Virus record (IMG/VR): IMGVR_UViG_3300037070_005649
Coordinates: 1 to 50,065 of that record
Reading direction: 5' to 3' (one strand)
DNA length: 50,065 nucleotides
Origin: a virus
Made by a program: the position numbers and the translations under genes
Part shown: piece after piece, positions 1 through 8,301 of the stretch
How the letters are laid out: every line of letters starts with the position of its first letter
Numbering within the stretch: the first letter of the stretch is position 1
Notes under the pieces: generated by a model
What the model was told of the DNA's origin: nothing
Databases searched by the model: none
The model's input: only the letters and a program-made list of their open reading frames with translations

Positions 1-249
1 CCCCCGGCAGGCCGCGACGAAGGCTGCGGCTGGATCGGCGGGCATGGCGGCCGGCGACTCGGCGTCGGCCATCGACCTCAGCTCCCGGGCCCATACCCGG
101 CCCAACCCGCGGCGGCCGGCCTCGTCCTCGGTCACCTGCGAGCCCACCCACCCGGCGGCGGCCGCGACGGCCGCCGCTTCGGAGGGCGCCAGGTGCCCGG
201 CGCGGGTCGCCTCCACGAGGACATTGGTGAGGCGGTTCGCCAGTTTCAT
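1..249 (-). CDS. Hypothetical protein, 3' end beyond the window
   Basis: An ATG at 249 on the minus strand opens a frame that stays open for 83 codons to the left edge, so the end is missing. The visible part starts MKLANRLTNVLVEATRAG and is rich in alanine and charged residues, with no motif I recognise. It begins 25 bases after the previous gene stops, with an AGGA-type ribosome site about 11 bases upstream, so it continues the leftward early operon. The family is unknown; reality of the gene is supported by spacing, frame and coding bias only. Confidence 0.6.
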   Translation of the reverse strand, partial: MKLANRLTNVLVEATRAGHLAPSEAAAVAAAAGWVGSQVTEDEAGRRGLGRVWARELRSMADAESPAAMPADPAAAFVAACRG

Positions 250-274
250 CTCACACTTTCCTGCGTCTCTACGT

Positions 275-544
275 TCATCTCGGTTGCTCCTCCTCGGCCA
301 GTGCTCGGAGCGCGGCGGAGATTTCATCCCCGGCTCGACGGCCATCCCCCTTCCCCCACACGAACCTTCCTGCGTGGTTGTTCAGGGCAATCTCGGCCGC
401 TTCCAGCCAGACCGCCCGGCGCTCCGCGGCGAGGAGGGCGGCGAGTTCGCGCTGCATCATCCCGGAGGGGTAGTGCAGGTCCAAGTGCCAGCGGGCGGCG
501 AACGCCTCGGCCTCCGGGGAGAGGGCAGGTTTCGGGTCAGCCAT
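275..544 (-). CDS. Small hypothetical protein (89 aa)
   Basis: This gene starts at the ATG at 544, which overlaps the upstream stop in a TGATG junction. I preferred it to a longer upstream extension because of that overlap. The product (starting MADPKPALSPEAEAFAAR) is mostly helical, with alanine-, leucine- and arginine-rich stretches and the aromatic patch RWHLDLHYP near residue 20. No cysteine cluster, membrane segment or catalytic motif is visible. The overlap implies translation coupled to the gene before it. The function is unknown. Confidence 0.65.
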   Translation of the reverse strand: MADPKPALSPEAEAFAARWHLDLHYPSGMMQRELAALLAAERRAVWLEAAEIALNNHAGRFVWGKGDGRRAGDEISAALRALAEEEQPR

Positions 545-810
545 CAGGGCTTTCCTCCCCGCGCGATCCGGGCCGCGCGAGTCACGCTGTGGATGCAGCC
601 GGCACCCAGTGCGCAGTAGAGGCACCCGGGCGCGAGGTCGGGGAATTCGGTGCGGATCTCGGCCTCGCTGGCCTCCCGGCCGTCGAGCGTCCAGCCGGAC
701 CGGCGGCCGAGGTATTCCAACCGCACCCGCCCGCCGGTTCGCCGCTCCGGGAGCGAGAGGTGGATGAGGCTCTCGTTGCCGCTGTCGATCAGGGTATCTC
801 GAGGGTTCAT
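544..810 (-). CDS. Small hypothetical protein (88 aa) with a C-terminal Cys/His cluster
   Basis: The start codon at 810 follows a very strong ribosome site (AAGGAGG, 6 bases away) that lies inside the end of the upstream gene. The product is polar in its first half. Near its C-terminus it has CLYCALGAGCIHS, a C-x2-C-x5-C-x-H cluster that could bind one metal ion. Such short metal-binding proteins are common in phage early operons. I cannot place it in a named family. Confidence 0.68.
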   Translation of the reverse strand: MNPRDTLIDSGNESLIHLSLPERRTGGRVRLEYLGRRSGWTLDGREASEAEIRTEFPDLAPGCLYCALGAGCIHSVTRAARIARGGKP

Positions 811-1202
811 TATCGCCTCCTTAGTCCCTTGCCCCTGGACTTCATGCTGAGGTTGATGCGATCGAGGCGGGTCAACCCCGCGGCCTCCGCGAAGGGGCTC
901 CCCTCGAGGGCGGCCACCACGCGGTCCCTAACGGAGGGTGCCGCGGGCTCACGGTTGAGGAGAGCCTCGACCTCAGCCCACTCCTCGGCGGCGGTCGTCC
1001 GGCGGACCGGCTCGTCGCGGCTCGTCACATAGGCGGTCGGCTCAGTCGCCGGCTCCGGGCACTCGGGCCAGTGGGCCGCGTAGCCGGGGGCGTAAATGAT
1101 GGTGTCGCCCACCGCGTAGCGGCCGCGGCACTCGCGGCACTCGCCGGCGTACCGGCAGCCGTCGAGCACTTTGGCGTCGATCGGCAGAAACTCGTAGTTC
1201 AC
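810..1202 (-). CDS. Hypothetical protein with zinc-ribbon-like cysteines (130 aa)
   Basis: I place the start at the GTG at 1202, which has GGAG six or seven bases upstream and begins VNYEFLPID. Extending the frame further upstream would run through a near-consensus promoter, so the shorter form fits better. Residues about 13-45 carry CRYAGECRECRGRY and, later, HWPEC, giving four cysteines and a histidine that look like a metal site. The C-terminal half is charged and ends in a basic tail (RGKGLRRR), which could contact nucleic acid. It is the first gene after the promoter at 1267-1295. The function is unknown. Confidence 0.7.
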   Translation of the reverse strand: MNYEFLPIDAKVLDGCRYAGECRECRGRYAVGDTIIYAPGYAAHWPECPEPATEPTAYVTSRDEPVRRTTAAEEWAEVEALLNREPAAPSVRDRVVAALEGSPFAEAAGLTRLDRINLSMKSRGKGLRRR

Positions 1203-1266
1203 TTCGGTCTCCGCGCTCCGCTCTACGGACCCGCCTATCGCGGGCCCTCTGAAGCGCTCCGTGGTA

Positions 1267-1321
1267 ATTATACGCCGCCTGGCTCCTCCTGTAAACCTTA
1301 TTCCCGAGTTTTTTCTGCGGG
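1267..1321 (-). promoter_or_regulatory. Early promoter, copy C of a four-copy promoter family
   Basis: On the minus strand TTTACA (1295-1290) and TATAAT (1272-1267) are separated by exactly 17 bases, an almost perfect sigma-70-type promoter. Just upstream are an A-rich tract and a CCCGC...CGGG inverted repeat (1299-1321). The same arrangement recurs near 6198-6252, 10455-10509 and 13169-13215. It lies across the end of the gene at 1298-1687 and would drive the genes from 1202 leftward. No start site has been measured. Confidence 0.75.
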
Positions 1322-1687
1322 TTCCCCGCGGGTGGCGGCCGGGGTTTCGAGGGCCATCGTGAGCTCCCACCAAATGTTGAAGAGCATATGTGCGGCGGGC
1401 GACCCGCGGTCCAGGCCTCTCCAGGTTTCACCGTGCCAGTCCCTGTCGGCGCCTGGCGGGAGGGGGCGGAGGCGGGTCAGGATGGTCGGGCGGGCCACCG
1501 CCACGGCCGCGAGGGCGACCACATCCAGGCCACCCCAGGTCCAGTTGGCCTCAAGTGCCAGGCGGGCCGCCTCAGGTGCGGTGGCGCCGGTCTCGGCGGC
1601 TACCCGCCGGGCGCCCTCGACCAGGCCCTCGAATATGCAGTCGCCCAGCGAAATGCTAGGGCCGGGGTTGGTCCCGTTGCTATTCAT
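1298..1687 (-). CDS. Hypothetical protein downstream of the primase (129 aa)
   Basis: The ATG at 1687 overlaps the last codons of the primase gene by 8 bases, which makes it a better start than the longer form at 1744 that would lie deep inside the primase. The product contains alternating alanine-rich helices and a tryptophan-rich segment (ANWTWGGLDVV). It has no clear metal site or membrane span. Close overlap suggests co-translation with the primase-helicase, and perhaps a replication-related role, but that is inference from position alone. Confidence 0.6.
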   Translation of the reverse strand: MNSNGTNPGPSISLGDCIFEGLVEGARRVAAETGATAPEAARLALEANWTWGGLDVVALAAVAVARPTILTRLRPLPPGADRDWHGETWRGLDRGSPAAHMLFNIWWELTMALETPAATRGEPAEKTRE

Positions 1688-4592
1688 CACTGGCCATCCA
1701 TTGTCGCAATAGTTGGCGAAGGGCGGGCGTGGGGCGGTAGCCATCTCTCCCGTTACGCTGGACGAGTCTTATAGCCCGGTTAGCCTGAAGGGACTGGATC
1801 GCCTCCTGAGAGGCCAGGGACAGGGCGGCGGACGGAACCATCGCCGCCAGGTTGCGGATGGTAAGCAAGTCGGCCCGCATGACCTCCTCCGCTAACCGGC
1901 GGCCATGCGGCGCCGCCAGCTCGGTGAATATCCTCAGGACCGTCTCAGGGTCCACCAGGGACCGGTCTTCGGCCGCCCGCTGAGAGTAGGCGTTATACCC
2001 CATGGCTGGCTTGTCGTAGCCCCACTCCAACAGCCTGCGGGCCGCCTCGACGTGCTCTGCCCCGGCCTCGAGGATGTTTGGGTCGCCGGGGGCATGGGCA
2101 AAGGTAGCGGCGGCCATGGATATGGCCAGCTTGGCGATTCGTGTCCGCTGGTCAGCTGGCTCGACCAGTGGCACCGAGCGGTCGTACTTCTCGGCCATCG
2201 CCATCGCGGCCGTGGTGACGGCTGCCGCACCCTCTGGGGTGAACCGGGCCTGGTGGGGCTGCCTGGAATATGCCCAGCGTAGGAGTGCCCTGGCGCCTTC
2301 CTGGGGGTAGACCGGGGTGGCGGGAGCGACGACGGCCGCGACCACTTCTATGGGGACGTCCGTCATAGCCACGGCAACGGCCATATCGAACCTGGCGATG
2401 TCCTCGGGCTGCGGTATCAGCCGCTGTATCATTTCCACACCGGTGAGGCCGGCTTCCGACATGAGTTCCCCCAGGCCGGGATTGGCCAGCCAGATGGCCC
2501 GGACCCTGGCGCGGAACACGGCCGAGGCCGCTTTGCTGATGCGGACCACCCCCTCGGATCGGGTGGAGGACAGCGCTTCGATCAGGTTGCGGGTGCCTGT
2601 CCGCTCGGTATGGAACTCGTCGAAGCAGACCACGCGGCCGTCCTGTTGTGGGAGGATGCCGGCGACGACATAACGCTCGCCAGTTTGTGGCGACTGCACG
2701 ACGGAGCCGAGCACCCCGGCGACGGACTGCATTTTGCAGTCGATGTGTGCACCCACCCCGTACCACTCTGCCAGGCGCCGGAAAGCGACGGACTTGCCGC
2801 AGCGGGTGTCGCCGATGACCAGGCATTCGACCCAGCCACGCTCTACCGGCTCACCGCCGAGGTCGAAGGCGAGGAGAGAGTGCCACACCGCCAGATAGGC
2901 GGCGTGTAGGTCAGGGCGGCCCCGGATGAGGGTGACCGATGCCGCCAGGTCCTCGGCCACATGCATGATTTTGGATAAGACGTCCTGCCCGGGCGAGGGG
3001 CGGTAGGCGGCCAGGAGGTGGAGGTGGTCAGCCGGGTCGAACTCGTCCCACTCCGTGGCGATCGGGTCGGCGTGGTTGACGATGAACACAGCCGCTTGGG
3101 ACTTGGGGGTGGGCCACGGATAACCCACCATCTGGTAGTCCCGCGCCTCCTCAACCCTAATGCCCGGCGGCAGTACCAGGTAAGCTTCGCGCCGGTGACG
3201 TTCGGCTTGCCCAGCGTCCGTGGTTCCGACGGTCAGCGACTCGTTGATGATGACCGGCTCGACGTCGACAGTACCAAGGATCGTCATATTAGGGTCTGGG
3301 CATTGCTGGGGGATATGCTGATCCCGCTTGGCCTGGTCGAGTTGTTCCCTGTCCGAGACCTGCACTAACCCGAGGGTGCCGCGGGAGCGTGGATCATGGA
3401 CGAACTCGCCGGCGCCATGAAACTCGTTCCGCATTGGGCAGCGGGCGCAATAGGTGTGTCCCGTTGCCGGGCATGTCAGCCGGTAGCGGACCGGCAGCAT
3501 GTATCGTTGCTCGGAGCGGGCGGTTACCCGCGCTGGGAACGACACACGGCGACCGAGGTTGGCCGATGATAGAGCATCGACGAATGTGGTATCTATAGCC
3601 TCCATGTCCAGGTCGGAGTGTGCCGCCAGGACGGGCACGGCGTCCCGTATCAGCTCGGCTATGGCCCTGGTGGCGTCCTCGCGTGAGGACCCGGACGACA
3701 GCAGCCATGCGACGAAGTCGGACACGTCGCCGTTGTCGGGCGCTCCATCCCAGCGCGGGAGGTTTATCCACGAAACCTCAGAGGCGCCCGAACCGGCCAG
3801 GGTCTCGGCGGCGGCCCGCATTGCCTGGTCGCCGACTTCGTCCAGGTCGGGCAGGCAATAGACCCGCCGGCCGCGCCACCACATGCCCTCCGGCAAGATG
3901 GCGGAGGCGCCCATGTGGCCGGACACGCCGGGGAAGCCGAGGCTGCGGAGGGTGAGGGCGTCCGGCTCGCCCTCCACCAGGATCAGGACGTCGTCGAGCC
4001 AGGCCTGGTGCGGCCACGGCGTGTTCGCCGCCGCGCCCTCGATATACCACAGGAACTTGGGTTGTCCGCCGGGCATGTAGAGCCGGCAGTTGAGCACCCG
4101 GCCGCGGCGGTCCTGGACGGGAAATACAAGCCGGTTGGAGTCCTGGTCGTAGCCGACGTTGAGGTCCCGAAGCGTGGCGGCTGTCCACGGCTTGCGGGCC
4201 TGGACTTGGAGTAGGGCGGCGGGATGCTGAAGGGCGTCGCGGCACTGGACGAGCCAATGCGGGTCGACCGGTACGGCCAGGCCGACCTCCTCGAGGATGG
4301 TCTGCTCGGCCTCGCGGTAGTCCGGTATGACGTGCCCGGTGTCGTCGAATTCGGTGGCGTCCACCAGTGCGCGGAACATGACGTAGTTGCCGCTGCGGCC
4401 GCTGGAAAAGCAGCTCCAGGCGCCGGTGACCGTGTTGACGCTGAAGGAGGGGTGTGTGTCGTGTGTGTCGGGGAAGGGCGACCGCCCGTGCCGCTCGCCC
4501 TGTTGGTTGGGCTGGGCTAGCCCGTCGATGTGCCGCTCGTAGAGGCTATCCCACCCCACACGCTCCAGCGCGTTTCGCAACTGTTGATTCAT
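1680..4592 (-). CDS. DNA primase (TOPRIM) fused to an MCM-like AAA+ helicase (970 aa)
   Basis: This is the main replication enzyme of the window, predicted to make primers and unwind DNA. The N-terminus (about 36-73) resembles the DnaG CHC2 zinc domain (THPSFSV, WSCFSSGRSGNY) but most zinc cysteines are gone. A TOPRIM domain follows at about 202-255 with VEGEPDAL (E208) and PDLDEVG (D249, D251). Cysteines 374, 382, 385 and possibly 431 form a ribbon-like patch, then comes an OB-like region. The AAA+ part has Walker A GDTRCGKS (594-601), Walker B VVCFDEFH (654-661), the MCM-like ISKAAS segment at about 685-690 and sensor-1 LANP (702-705). It follows an intergenic terminator and has GGGGAGGGG just before the ATG. 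The TOPRIM and ATPase calls are firm; the MCM affinity is inferred from motif order. Confidence 0.87.
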   Translation of the reverse strand: MNQQLRNALERVGWDSLYERHIDGLAQPNQQGERHGRSPFPDTHDTHPSFSVNTVTGAWSCFSSGRSGNYVMFRALVDATEFDDTGHVIPDYREAEQTILEEVGLAVPVDPHWLVQCRDALQHPAALLQVQARKPWTAATLRDLNVGYDQDSNRLVFPVQDRRGRVLNCRLYMPGGQPKFLWYIEGAAANTPWPHQAWLDDVLILVEGEPDALTLRSLGFPGVSGHMGASAILPEGMWWRGRRVYCLPDLDEVGDQAMRAAAETLAGSGASEVSWINLPRWDGAPDNGDVSDFVAWLLSSGSSREDATRAIAELIRDAVPVLAAHSDLDMEAIDTTFVDALSSANLGRRVSFPARVTARSEQRYMLPVRYRLTCPATGHTYCARCPMRNEFHGAGEFVHDPRSRGTLGLVQVSDREQLDQAKRDQHIPQQCPDPNMTILGTVDVEPVIINESLTVGTTDAGQAERHRREAYLVLPPGIRVEEARDYQMVGYPWPTPKSQAAVFIVNHADPIATEWDEFDPADHLHLLAAYRPSPGQDVLSKIMHVAEDLAASVTLIRGRPDLHAAYLAVWHSLLAFDLGGEPVERGWVECLVIGDTRCGKSVAFRRLAEWYGVGAHIDCKMQSVAGVLGSVVQSPQTGERYVVAGILPQQDGRVVCFDEFHTERTGTRNLIEALSSTRSEGVVRISKAASAVFRARVRAIWLANPGLGELMSEAGLTGVEMIQRLIPQPEDIARFDMAVAVAMTDVPIEVVAAVVAPATPVYPQEGARALLRWAYSRQPHQARFTPEGAAAVTTAAMAMAEKYDRSVPLVEPADQRTRIAKLAISMAAATFAHAPGDPNILEAGAEHVEAARRLLEWGYDKPAMGYNAYSQRAAEDRSLVDPETVLRIFTELAAPHGRRLAEEVMRADLLTIRNLAAMVPSAALSLASQEAIQSLQANRAIRLVQRNGRDGYRPTPALRQLLRQWMASDE

Positions 4593-4607
4593 GGCCCCTC
4601 CCCAGAC

Positions 4608-4644
4608 AAAAAAGTAGGGGTAGGGACCGGTGGGTCCCTACCCC
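4608..4644 (-). terminator. Rho-independent terminator or attenuator before the primase gene
   Basis: Read leftward, a perfect 12-bp stem (GGGGTAGGGACC paired with GGTCCCTACCCC, 4617-4644) with a 4-base loop is followed three bases later by six T residues (4613-4608). This is a textbook intrinsic terminator. It lies 15 bases after the SSB-like gene and 16 bases before the primase start, and I see no separate primase promoter in between, so it probably reduces rather than abolishes primase expression. Confidence 0.85.
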
Positions 4645-4658
4645 GTAGACCGTCGACC

Positions 4659-5369
4659 CTAGGTGGTCGGCTGCGGCCAGTCGGGCTGAGTAGGTGTCTC
4701 AGCGGGGGTGGGCTGGGTGAGCTGGGCGGGCGGGGCGACCCACGTCGGGGCGCCGGTCGTGGTCGGGGCAGGAGTCGGGGCGGCGACATCCAGGCCGGGG
4801 GTCTCCCAGGCTTCTTCGTAACCGCCGGCGATCTTGTTCTTGGTCCGGCCCTGGTAGTTGTCGTGGAACACGGTCGCCCGCACCACGTTGCCCTGGAGGT
4901 CGGCATAGGAGCGACCAGTGAAGCGGCCGTTCTCGAGGAGCCCGCACGCTGCGAGGACGGACTTGACCTTCCACAGCGACGTCGGCTCGAACGAGCACTG
5001 GTCCCATACCTTCACGCCCTCATAGCCCTGCGGGAAGGTCGACACCATCTCCAGCACGATCATTTGGGACCGTGCTCCGGTCTTGGCCTGCTGAAGCTGG
5101 ACATTCTTGATCTCGAACTCGCACTGCACGTCCGTCGGCAGGAGGATCGTCCTGCCGGCATCCGGCACCGCGTTGAAGTCGATACTCCCTAGCGGGTTGC
5201 CAGCCCCTTGCGCCGGCCCGGGGGCGGCGCCGCCCATGAGAGCGGCCATCTGGCCGCCGAGCGCGTTGGCGACGGGCGGCGGTGGGGTCGGGGCGGTCGT
5301 GCTAGCCGGAGGCGGGCTCCAGGTTTGCCCGCCCTGTGTCGGCGCGACTGAGGTCTCTCTCTTAGCCAT
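4659..5369 (-). CDS. DUF669/SSB-like protein with proline-rich ends (236 aa)
   Basis: The central region (about residues 60-185) resembles phage DUF669 single-strand-binding or recombination-accessory proteins: CEFEIKNVQLQQAKTG, then a beta-rich stretch containing WDQCSF, and TSLWKVKSVLAACGL. Both termini are low in complexity and rich in proline, threonine and alanine. A disordered tail is typical of SSB proteins that recruit partners, although no classic acidic tip is present. The start overlaps the Sak4-like gene by 8 bases, matching the frequent pairing of Sak4 recombinases with SSB-type proteins. Transcription is predicted to meet a terminator right after its stop. Confidence 0.65.
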   Translation of the reverse strand: MAKRETSVAPTQGGQTWSPPPASTTAPTPPPPVANALGGQMAALMGGAAPGPAQGAGNPLGSIDFNAVPDAGRTILLPTDVQCEFEIKNVQLQQAKTGARSQMIVLEMVSTFPQGYEGVKVWDQCSFEPTSLWKVKSVLAACGLLENGRFTGRSYADLQGNVVRATVFHDNYQGRTKNKIAGGYEEAWETPGLDVAAPTPAPTTTGAPTWVAPPAQLTQPTPAETPTQPDWPQPTT

Positions 5370-6129
5370 TCTTGTCCTCCGTTGTAGCGATCATTTCCAT
5401 CTTTGCCCGCACCTTAGCGAGCATCCCATCGAGGACGGGCTGCTCCCACATGTCCAGGGCCGAGAACCGGTCCTTTGTGTGAGACCATCCGTCCGGCTGC
5501 GTCAGGATCGCCCTGACGACGGCTGTCTTGGGTCCGTCGGGAGTGGCGGTTTGCACCGCCCGAGCCACATACCGCCCGACAACGTCGAAGTGCTTGCCGT
5601 ACTCCGTCTTGAACGCACCCAGGAACGCCGGTCGGTACATCAGTCGCTTTTCCACCTCGTCCTCGCGCTCCATCTGGTGCGCCAGGTAGATGACGTGCTT
5701 ACCGAGCTCGCGGAACGATGTGGTAAGCGCCTCCATCATGCCCAGGGCTATGCCCCAGATACGCTGGTCGGGTACGGGCTCGCGCCCCTGCGCCGTCAGG
5801 TGCCGCACCACGATCGCCTGGAGCTCGGTCGCCGTGTCGACCACCACCAGGTCGTACGGCCCGTTTCGCGCCATCTCATACCCCGCCAGGATGTCCTCGT
5901 ATGACGACACCTCGGCGACCGTTACCAGGTCCCGCCTGGTTGGCGGGGCGCCGGTGGCCTCGTCGCCCAGGAAGCAGTTCGCCGACACCGGGCCCCTGTC
6001 GACGTCCAGCAGCAGGGTCCTCAGGGACTGGCTGCCGCACGCCCACACCGTCTTGCCCACACCCGTGGGCCCGTACACTATCGCCGCGAACCGCGGCGAC
6101 GTAGCCTTGGATAGCGGGTAAACCCGCAA
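5362..6129 (-). CDS. Sak4-like RecA-fold ATPase, recombination (255 aa)
   Basis: The protein has an N-terminal Walker A, YGPTGVGKT (about residues 19-27), a Walker B, YDLVVVDTAT (about 93-102), and a later VIYLAHQ strand typical of RecA/Rad51-fold phage ATPases (Sak4, AAA_24). At 255 aa it is the usual size for Sak4 single-strand annealing proteins. The start is the TTG at 6129 with GGAGGGGGAG just upstream. It is the first gene after promoter copy A, and the SSB-like gene overlaps its end. Role: homologous recombination or recombination-dependent replication together with that partner. A Cas4-type nuclease is not seen here. Confidence 0.78.
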   Translation of the reverse strand: MRVYPLSKATSPRFAAIVYGPTGVGKTVWACGSQSLRTLLLDVDRGPVSANCFLGDEATGAPPTRRDLVTVAEVSSYEDILAGYEMARNGPYDLVVVDTATELQAIVVRHLTAQGREPVPDQRIWGIALGMMEALTTSFRELGKHVIYLAHQMEREDEVEKRLMYRPAFLGAFKTEYGKHFDVVGRYVARAVQTATPDGPKTAVVRAILTQPDGWSHTKDRFSALDMWEQPVLDGMLAKVRAKMEMIATTEDKNG

Positions 6130-6148
6130 CTCCCCCTCCTCTTCTGTC

Positions 6149-6170
6149 CGGGCTGGAAGGACCCAGCCCG
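6149..6170 (-). promoter_or_regulatory. Stable hairpin in the leader of the Sak4-like gene
   Basis: A perfect 8-bp stem (CGGGCTGG / CCAGCCCG) with a 6-base loop lies in the predicted 5' leader, about 20 bases before the TTG start. It has no T-tract, so it is not a terminator in this direction. It may affect mRNA stability or ribosome access. Confidence 0.45.
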
Positions 6171-6197
6171 AGCCCCCTTGGGTAGGGGCGCCTCCTT

Positions 6198-6252
6198 ATT
6201 ATGGCGCACGGGGGGTGAGGGCGTAACTTTATTTTCCCGCTTTCTCAGCGGG
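6198..6252 (-). promoter_or_regulatory. Early promoter, copy A of a four-copy promoter family
   Basis: Read leftward: an inverted repeat CCCGCT/AGCGGG (6252-6236), then GGGAAAATAAAGTTACG, with GTTACG at 6227-6222 as the likely -35 and CATAAT at 6203-6198 as the -10 (18-base spacer). Twenty-two bases of the upstream part (6222-6243) are identical to 10478-10499. It would drive the Sak4-like and SSB-like genes. A-tract placement suggests an UP-element role, which is inference. Confidence 0.65.
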
Positions 6253-6267
6253 GGTATCGCGGGCGGA

Positions 6268-7986
6268 TCAGAGGATCCGCGGAGAGGCCCGCTGGGCGAA
6301 ATTCTCCTTGCGGGCGGTGGCTTCAAGGACGTCCGCGTCGATCGTACCCGGCATCACAAGGTCCCAATAGACGACCGGCTCGTCGCGGCCCTGCCTGTGC
6401 GAGCGGTCCTCCGACTGCGACCGCTGGACGTGCGACCACGTGTGAGAGACTCGCACGTGCTCGTCGGCAGCCTGCATGTTGTGGCCATAGGCCATCTTTT
6501 CCCACTGGCAGATGAACGCCCGCACCCCGTCCGGGTCGCGCGAGTTGAACGACTCTTTGGCCGCGGCGAGGTCGTCGGGAGTGGCTCGGCCGTCAGCCAC
6601 GAACACGGACATGTGTGGCCGGAGGGTGGCTGCGATCAGGTCGAGCTCGGCCCGCTCGTTCGCCCACAGCATTACGCGAGTAGTCGGGTTTCCGTCCCAT
6701 ACATCAGCCGCACGCTGGGCGATCCACAGGTACTTGGGCCCGCCCCACGGTTCTTTTGTCCACGTGTAGGCTGGGGAGTCGGGGGCGATGGGGGTGGCCA
6801 CGGGCAAGAGCCCGCCGGCTAGCTGGCGGCGCCGGATCAGGGCCACTCGTTCGTCGTTCAGTGACAAGACGGCGCCCAGCGCGGCCTCACCTTCCTCCTG
6901 TATCCGCCGGTCGAGGTTGGTGACCCAGGCAGGGGCAGGGAGGATGGCTCGGCGGTGGACCTTCGGTGGGAGAGTGAGGCAGGCGCCTTTCGTCGCCCTC
7001 CACCAGTACGGCTCGATGACGGCCATCAGCCCGCCCGGGTCCAACATGCCGACGGGACGTTGGATTGTCCGACGCCCGCGGTCGACCGGGACGGGCACGG
7101 TCCTGGCGTAGCGGGCGGCGAACCGCATAGCGGCCCTGGTCCGGGTCTCGTCCCACCCCTGCCAGGATGGATCGAGGAACCGCAACTGCGCCCACAGGTC
7201 GCCGACATGGTTACCGACAGGGGTGCCGGTGAGGGCCAGGACATGGGCGGCGCCGTCGGCCGCCGCGGCGGCGGCCCGTGACACGGCGGTGCCTGGCGTT
7301 TTGATCTTCCACGACTCGTCGAATACCACGGCGTCAGGGGCAAAGGTCGCGACGGCCTCAGGAATGCGGCGTAGGGCCTCACAGTTGAGCACGGCGGCCA
7401 CCGGGCGGGGGTGGTTGGCGAGAGCGGCGAGGGCGGCCCCCTTGTCGGCGGACCCGGCTGCATCGATAGAGACGCAGTCTATCCATCCCGCGGCGATCGT
7501 GGCCCGGTGCTCGGCCACCCACTCTCCGACCAGTGACTTTGGGCAGAGGATGAGGGTGCGGTGCGGGGACCAAACATGCAGCAGCACCCAGGCCGCGGCC
7601 GTCTTGCCCGTGCCTTGCTCCGACGCATTGATGACCCCGCGGCGTGGGGCGGCCCATGCCACGAATTCCTCCTGGTGCGGCAGCAGCGGGCGGGCCAGGC
7701 GAGGGCCGTGGGCGGCAAGCCACGCCCTGAACTGGGCCGTGTCCGTCGCCATGACCGCTGCGCGGGCCCCTACGTAGCCCCTACTGGTAGCCGTTGGGGC
7801 CCCTACTGCGTCGGCCGCCATAAATGAGGCCCTGGTGGGGGGTAGGCGGACCCAGGCGCCAGGCCCTCGGCCGTACACCTCGGCGCCGGGGCAGGCCGCA
7901 AGGTCCGCCAGGGTGTTCGGCGGCCCGCCCCTGGCGCAGGGGTTCCCAGCCTCATCGATGGCCAGCTCATAGGGCAGCGGGGTCAC
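6268..7986 (-). CDS. SNF2/DEAD-type DNA helicase (572 aa)
   Basis: The helicase motifs appear in order: LLPHQEEFVAW (Q-like motif, about 101-111), Walker A SEQGTGKTA (about 122-130), DEAH-type FDESWKIK (222-229), motif III LTGTPVGNH (about 252-260), and a C-terminal motif VI region QSEDRSHRQGR (about 533-543). The HRQGR arginines match SNF2-family helicases of tailed phages. Length fits the phage SNF2 group. The GTG start overlaps the preceding stop as GTGA. An N-terminal extension of about 95 residues precedes the motor. Likely role: remodelling or unwinding DNA during replication or recombination, next to the Sak4-like gene. Confidence 0.85.
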   Translation of the reverse strand: MTPLPYELAIDEAGNPCARGGPPNTLADLAACPGAEVYGRGPGAWVRLPPTRASFMAADAVGAPTATSRGYVGARAAVMATDTAQFRAWLAAHGPRLARPLLPHQEEFVAWAAPRRGVINASEQGTGKTAAAWVLLHVWSPHRTLILCPKSLVGEWVAEHRATIAAGWIDCVSIDAAGSADKGAALAALANHPRPVAAVLNCEALRRIPEAVATFAPDAVVFDESWKIKTPGTAVSRAAAAAADGAAHVLALTGTPVGNHVGDLWAQLRFLDPSWQGWDETRTRAAMRFAARYARTVPVPVDRGRRTIQRPVGMLDPGGLMAVIEPYWWRATKGACLTLPPKVHRRAILPAPAWVTNLDRRIQEEGEAALGAVLSLNDERVALIRRRQLAGGLLPVATPIAPDSPAYTWTKEPWGGPKYLWIAQRAADVWDGNPTTRVMLWANERAELDLIAATLRPHMSVFVADGRATPDDLAAAKESFNSRDPDGVRAFICQWEKMAYGHNMQAADEHVRVSHTWSHVQRSQSEDRSHRQGRDEPVVYWDLVMPGTIDADVLEATARKENFAQRASPRIL

Positions 7987-8297
7987 AGTTGGGTCCGCTT
8001 TAGTCGCTCGGCCTCACGGGCGGCGGCCTCAGCCTGGTCGTCGTCCGGGGTCCGGACCCGGCGAGCCCGTGGGGTATAGTCGAACCGGCCCGAAGCTACC
8101 CAGCGGCGGAATTCCTCGGCGGCCACGATCCACACTTTTCCCACTTTGCGGCCGCACAGCCCGGACGCCGGGTCCCGTACAGCGTCGATCACCTGGTAGG
8201 CCGGTACCCCCAGCGCGAGCCCCAACTGATGTGCAGTGTAATAGGCATAGTCGCCGATAACGATTGTCGGCTTCGGCAACATGTCCTCGGTTATCAT
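7983..8297 (-). CDS. Small helix-turn-helix protein, excisionase/MerR-like (104 aa)
   Basis: I chose the ATG at 8297 because a consensus AAGGAGG sits seven bases upstream; longer forms run into another gene's frame. The middle of the protein (YYTAHQLGLALGVPAYQVI, about residues 19-37, then GRKVGKVWIV and FRRWV) looks like a winged helix-turn-helix of the excisionase/MerR type: helix, recognition helix, beta wing, helix. The C-terminus is charged and disordered. It overlaps the helicase gene. It could be a regulator or a DNA-architectural accessory factor. The fold is likely; the exact role is unknown. Confidence 0.65.
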   Translation of the reverse strand: MITEDMLPKPTIVIGDYAYYTAHQLGLALGVPAYQVIDAVRDPASGLCGRKVGKVWIVAAEEFRRWVASGRFDYTPRARRVRTPDDDQAEAAAREAERLKRTQL

Positions 8298-8301
8298 CTC
8301 G

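Noticed and set aside
6222-6252. Inverted CCCGC/GCGGG repeat as a terminator of the helicase gene
   Set aside because: Read leftward it is followed by an A-tract, not a T-tract, and the same layout appears at 13205 where no gene precedes it; a promoter element fits better.
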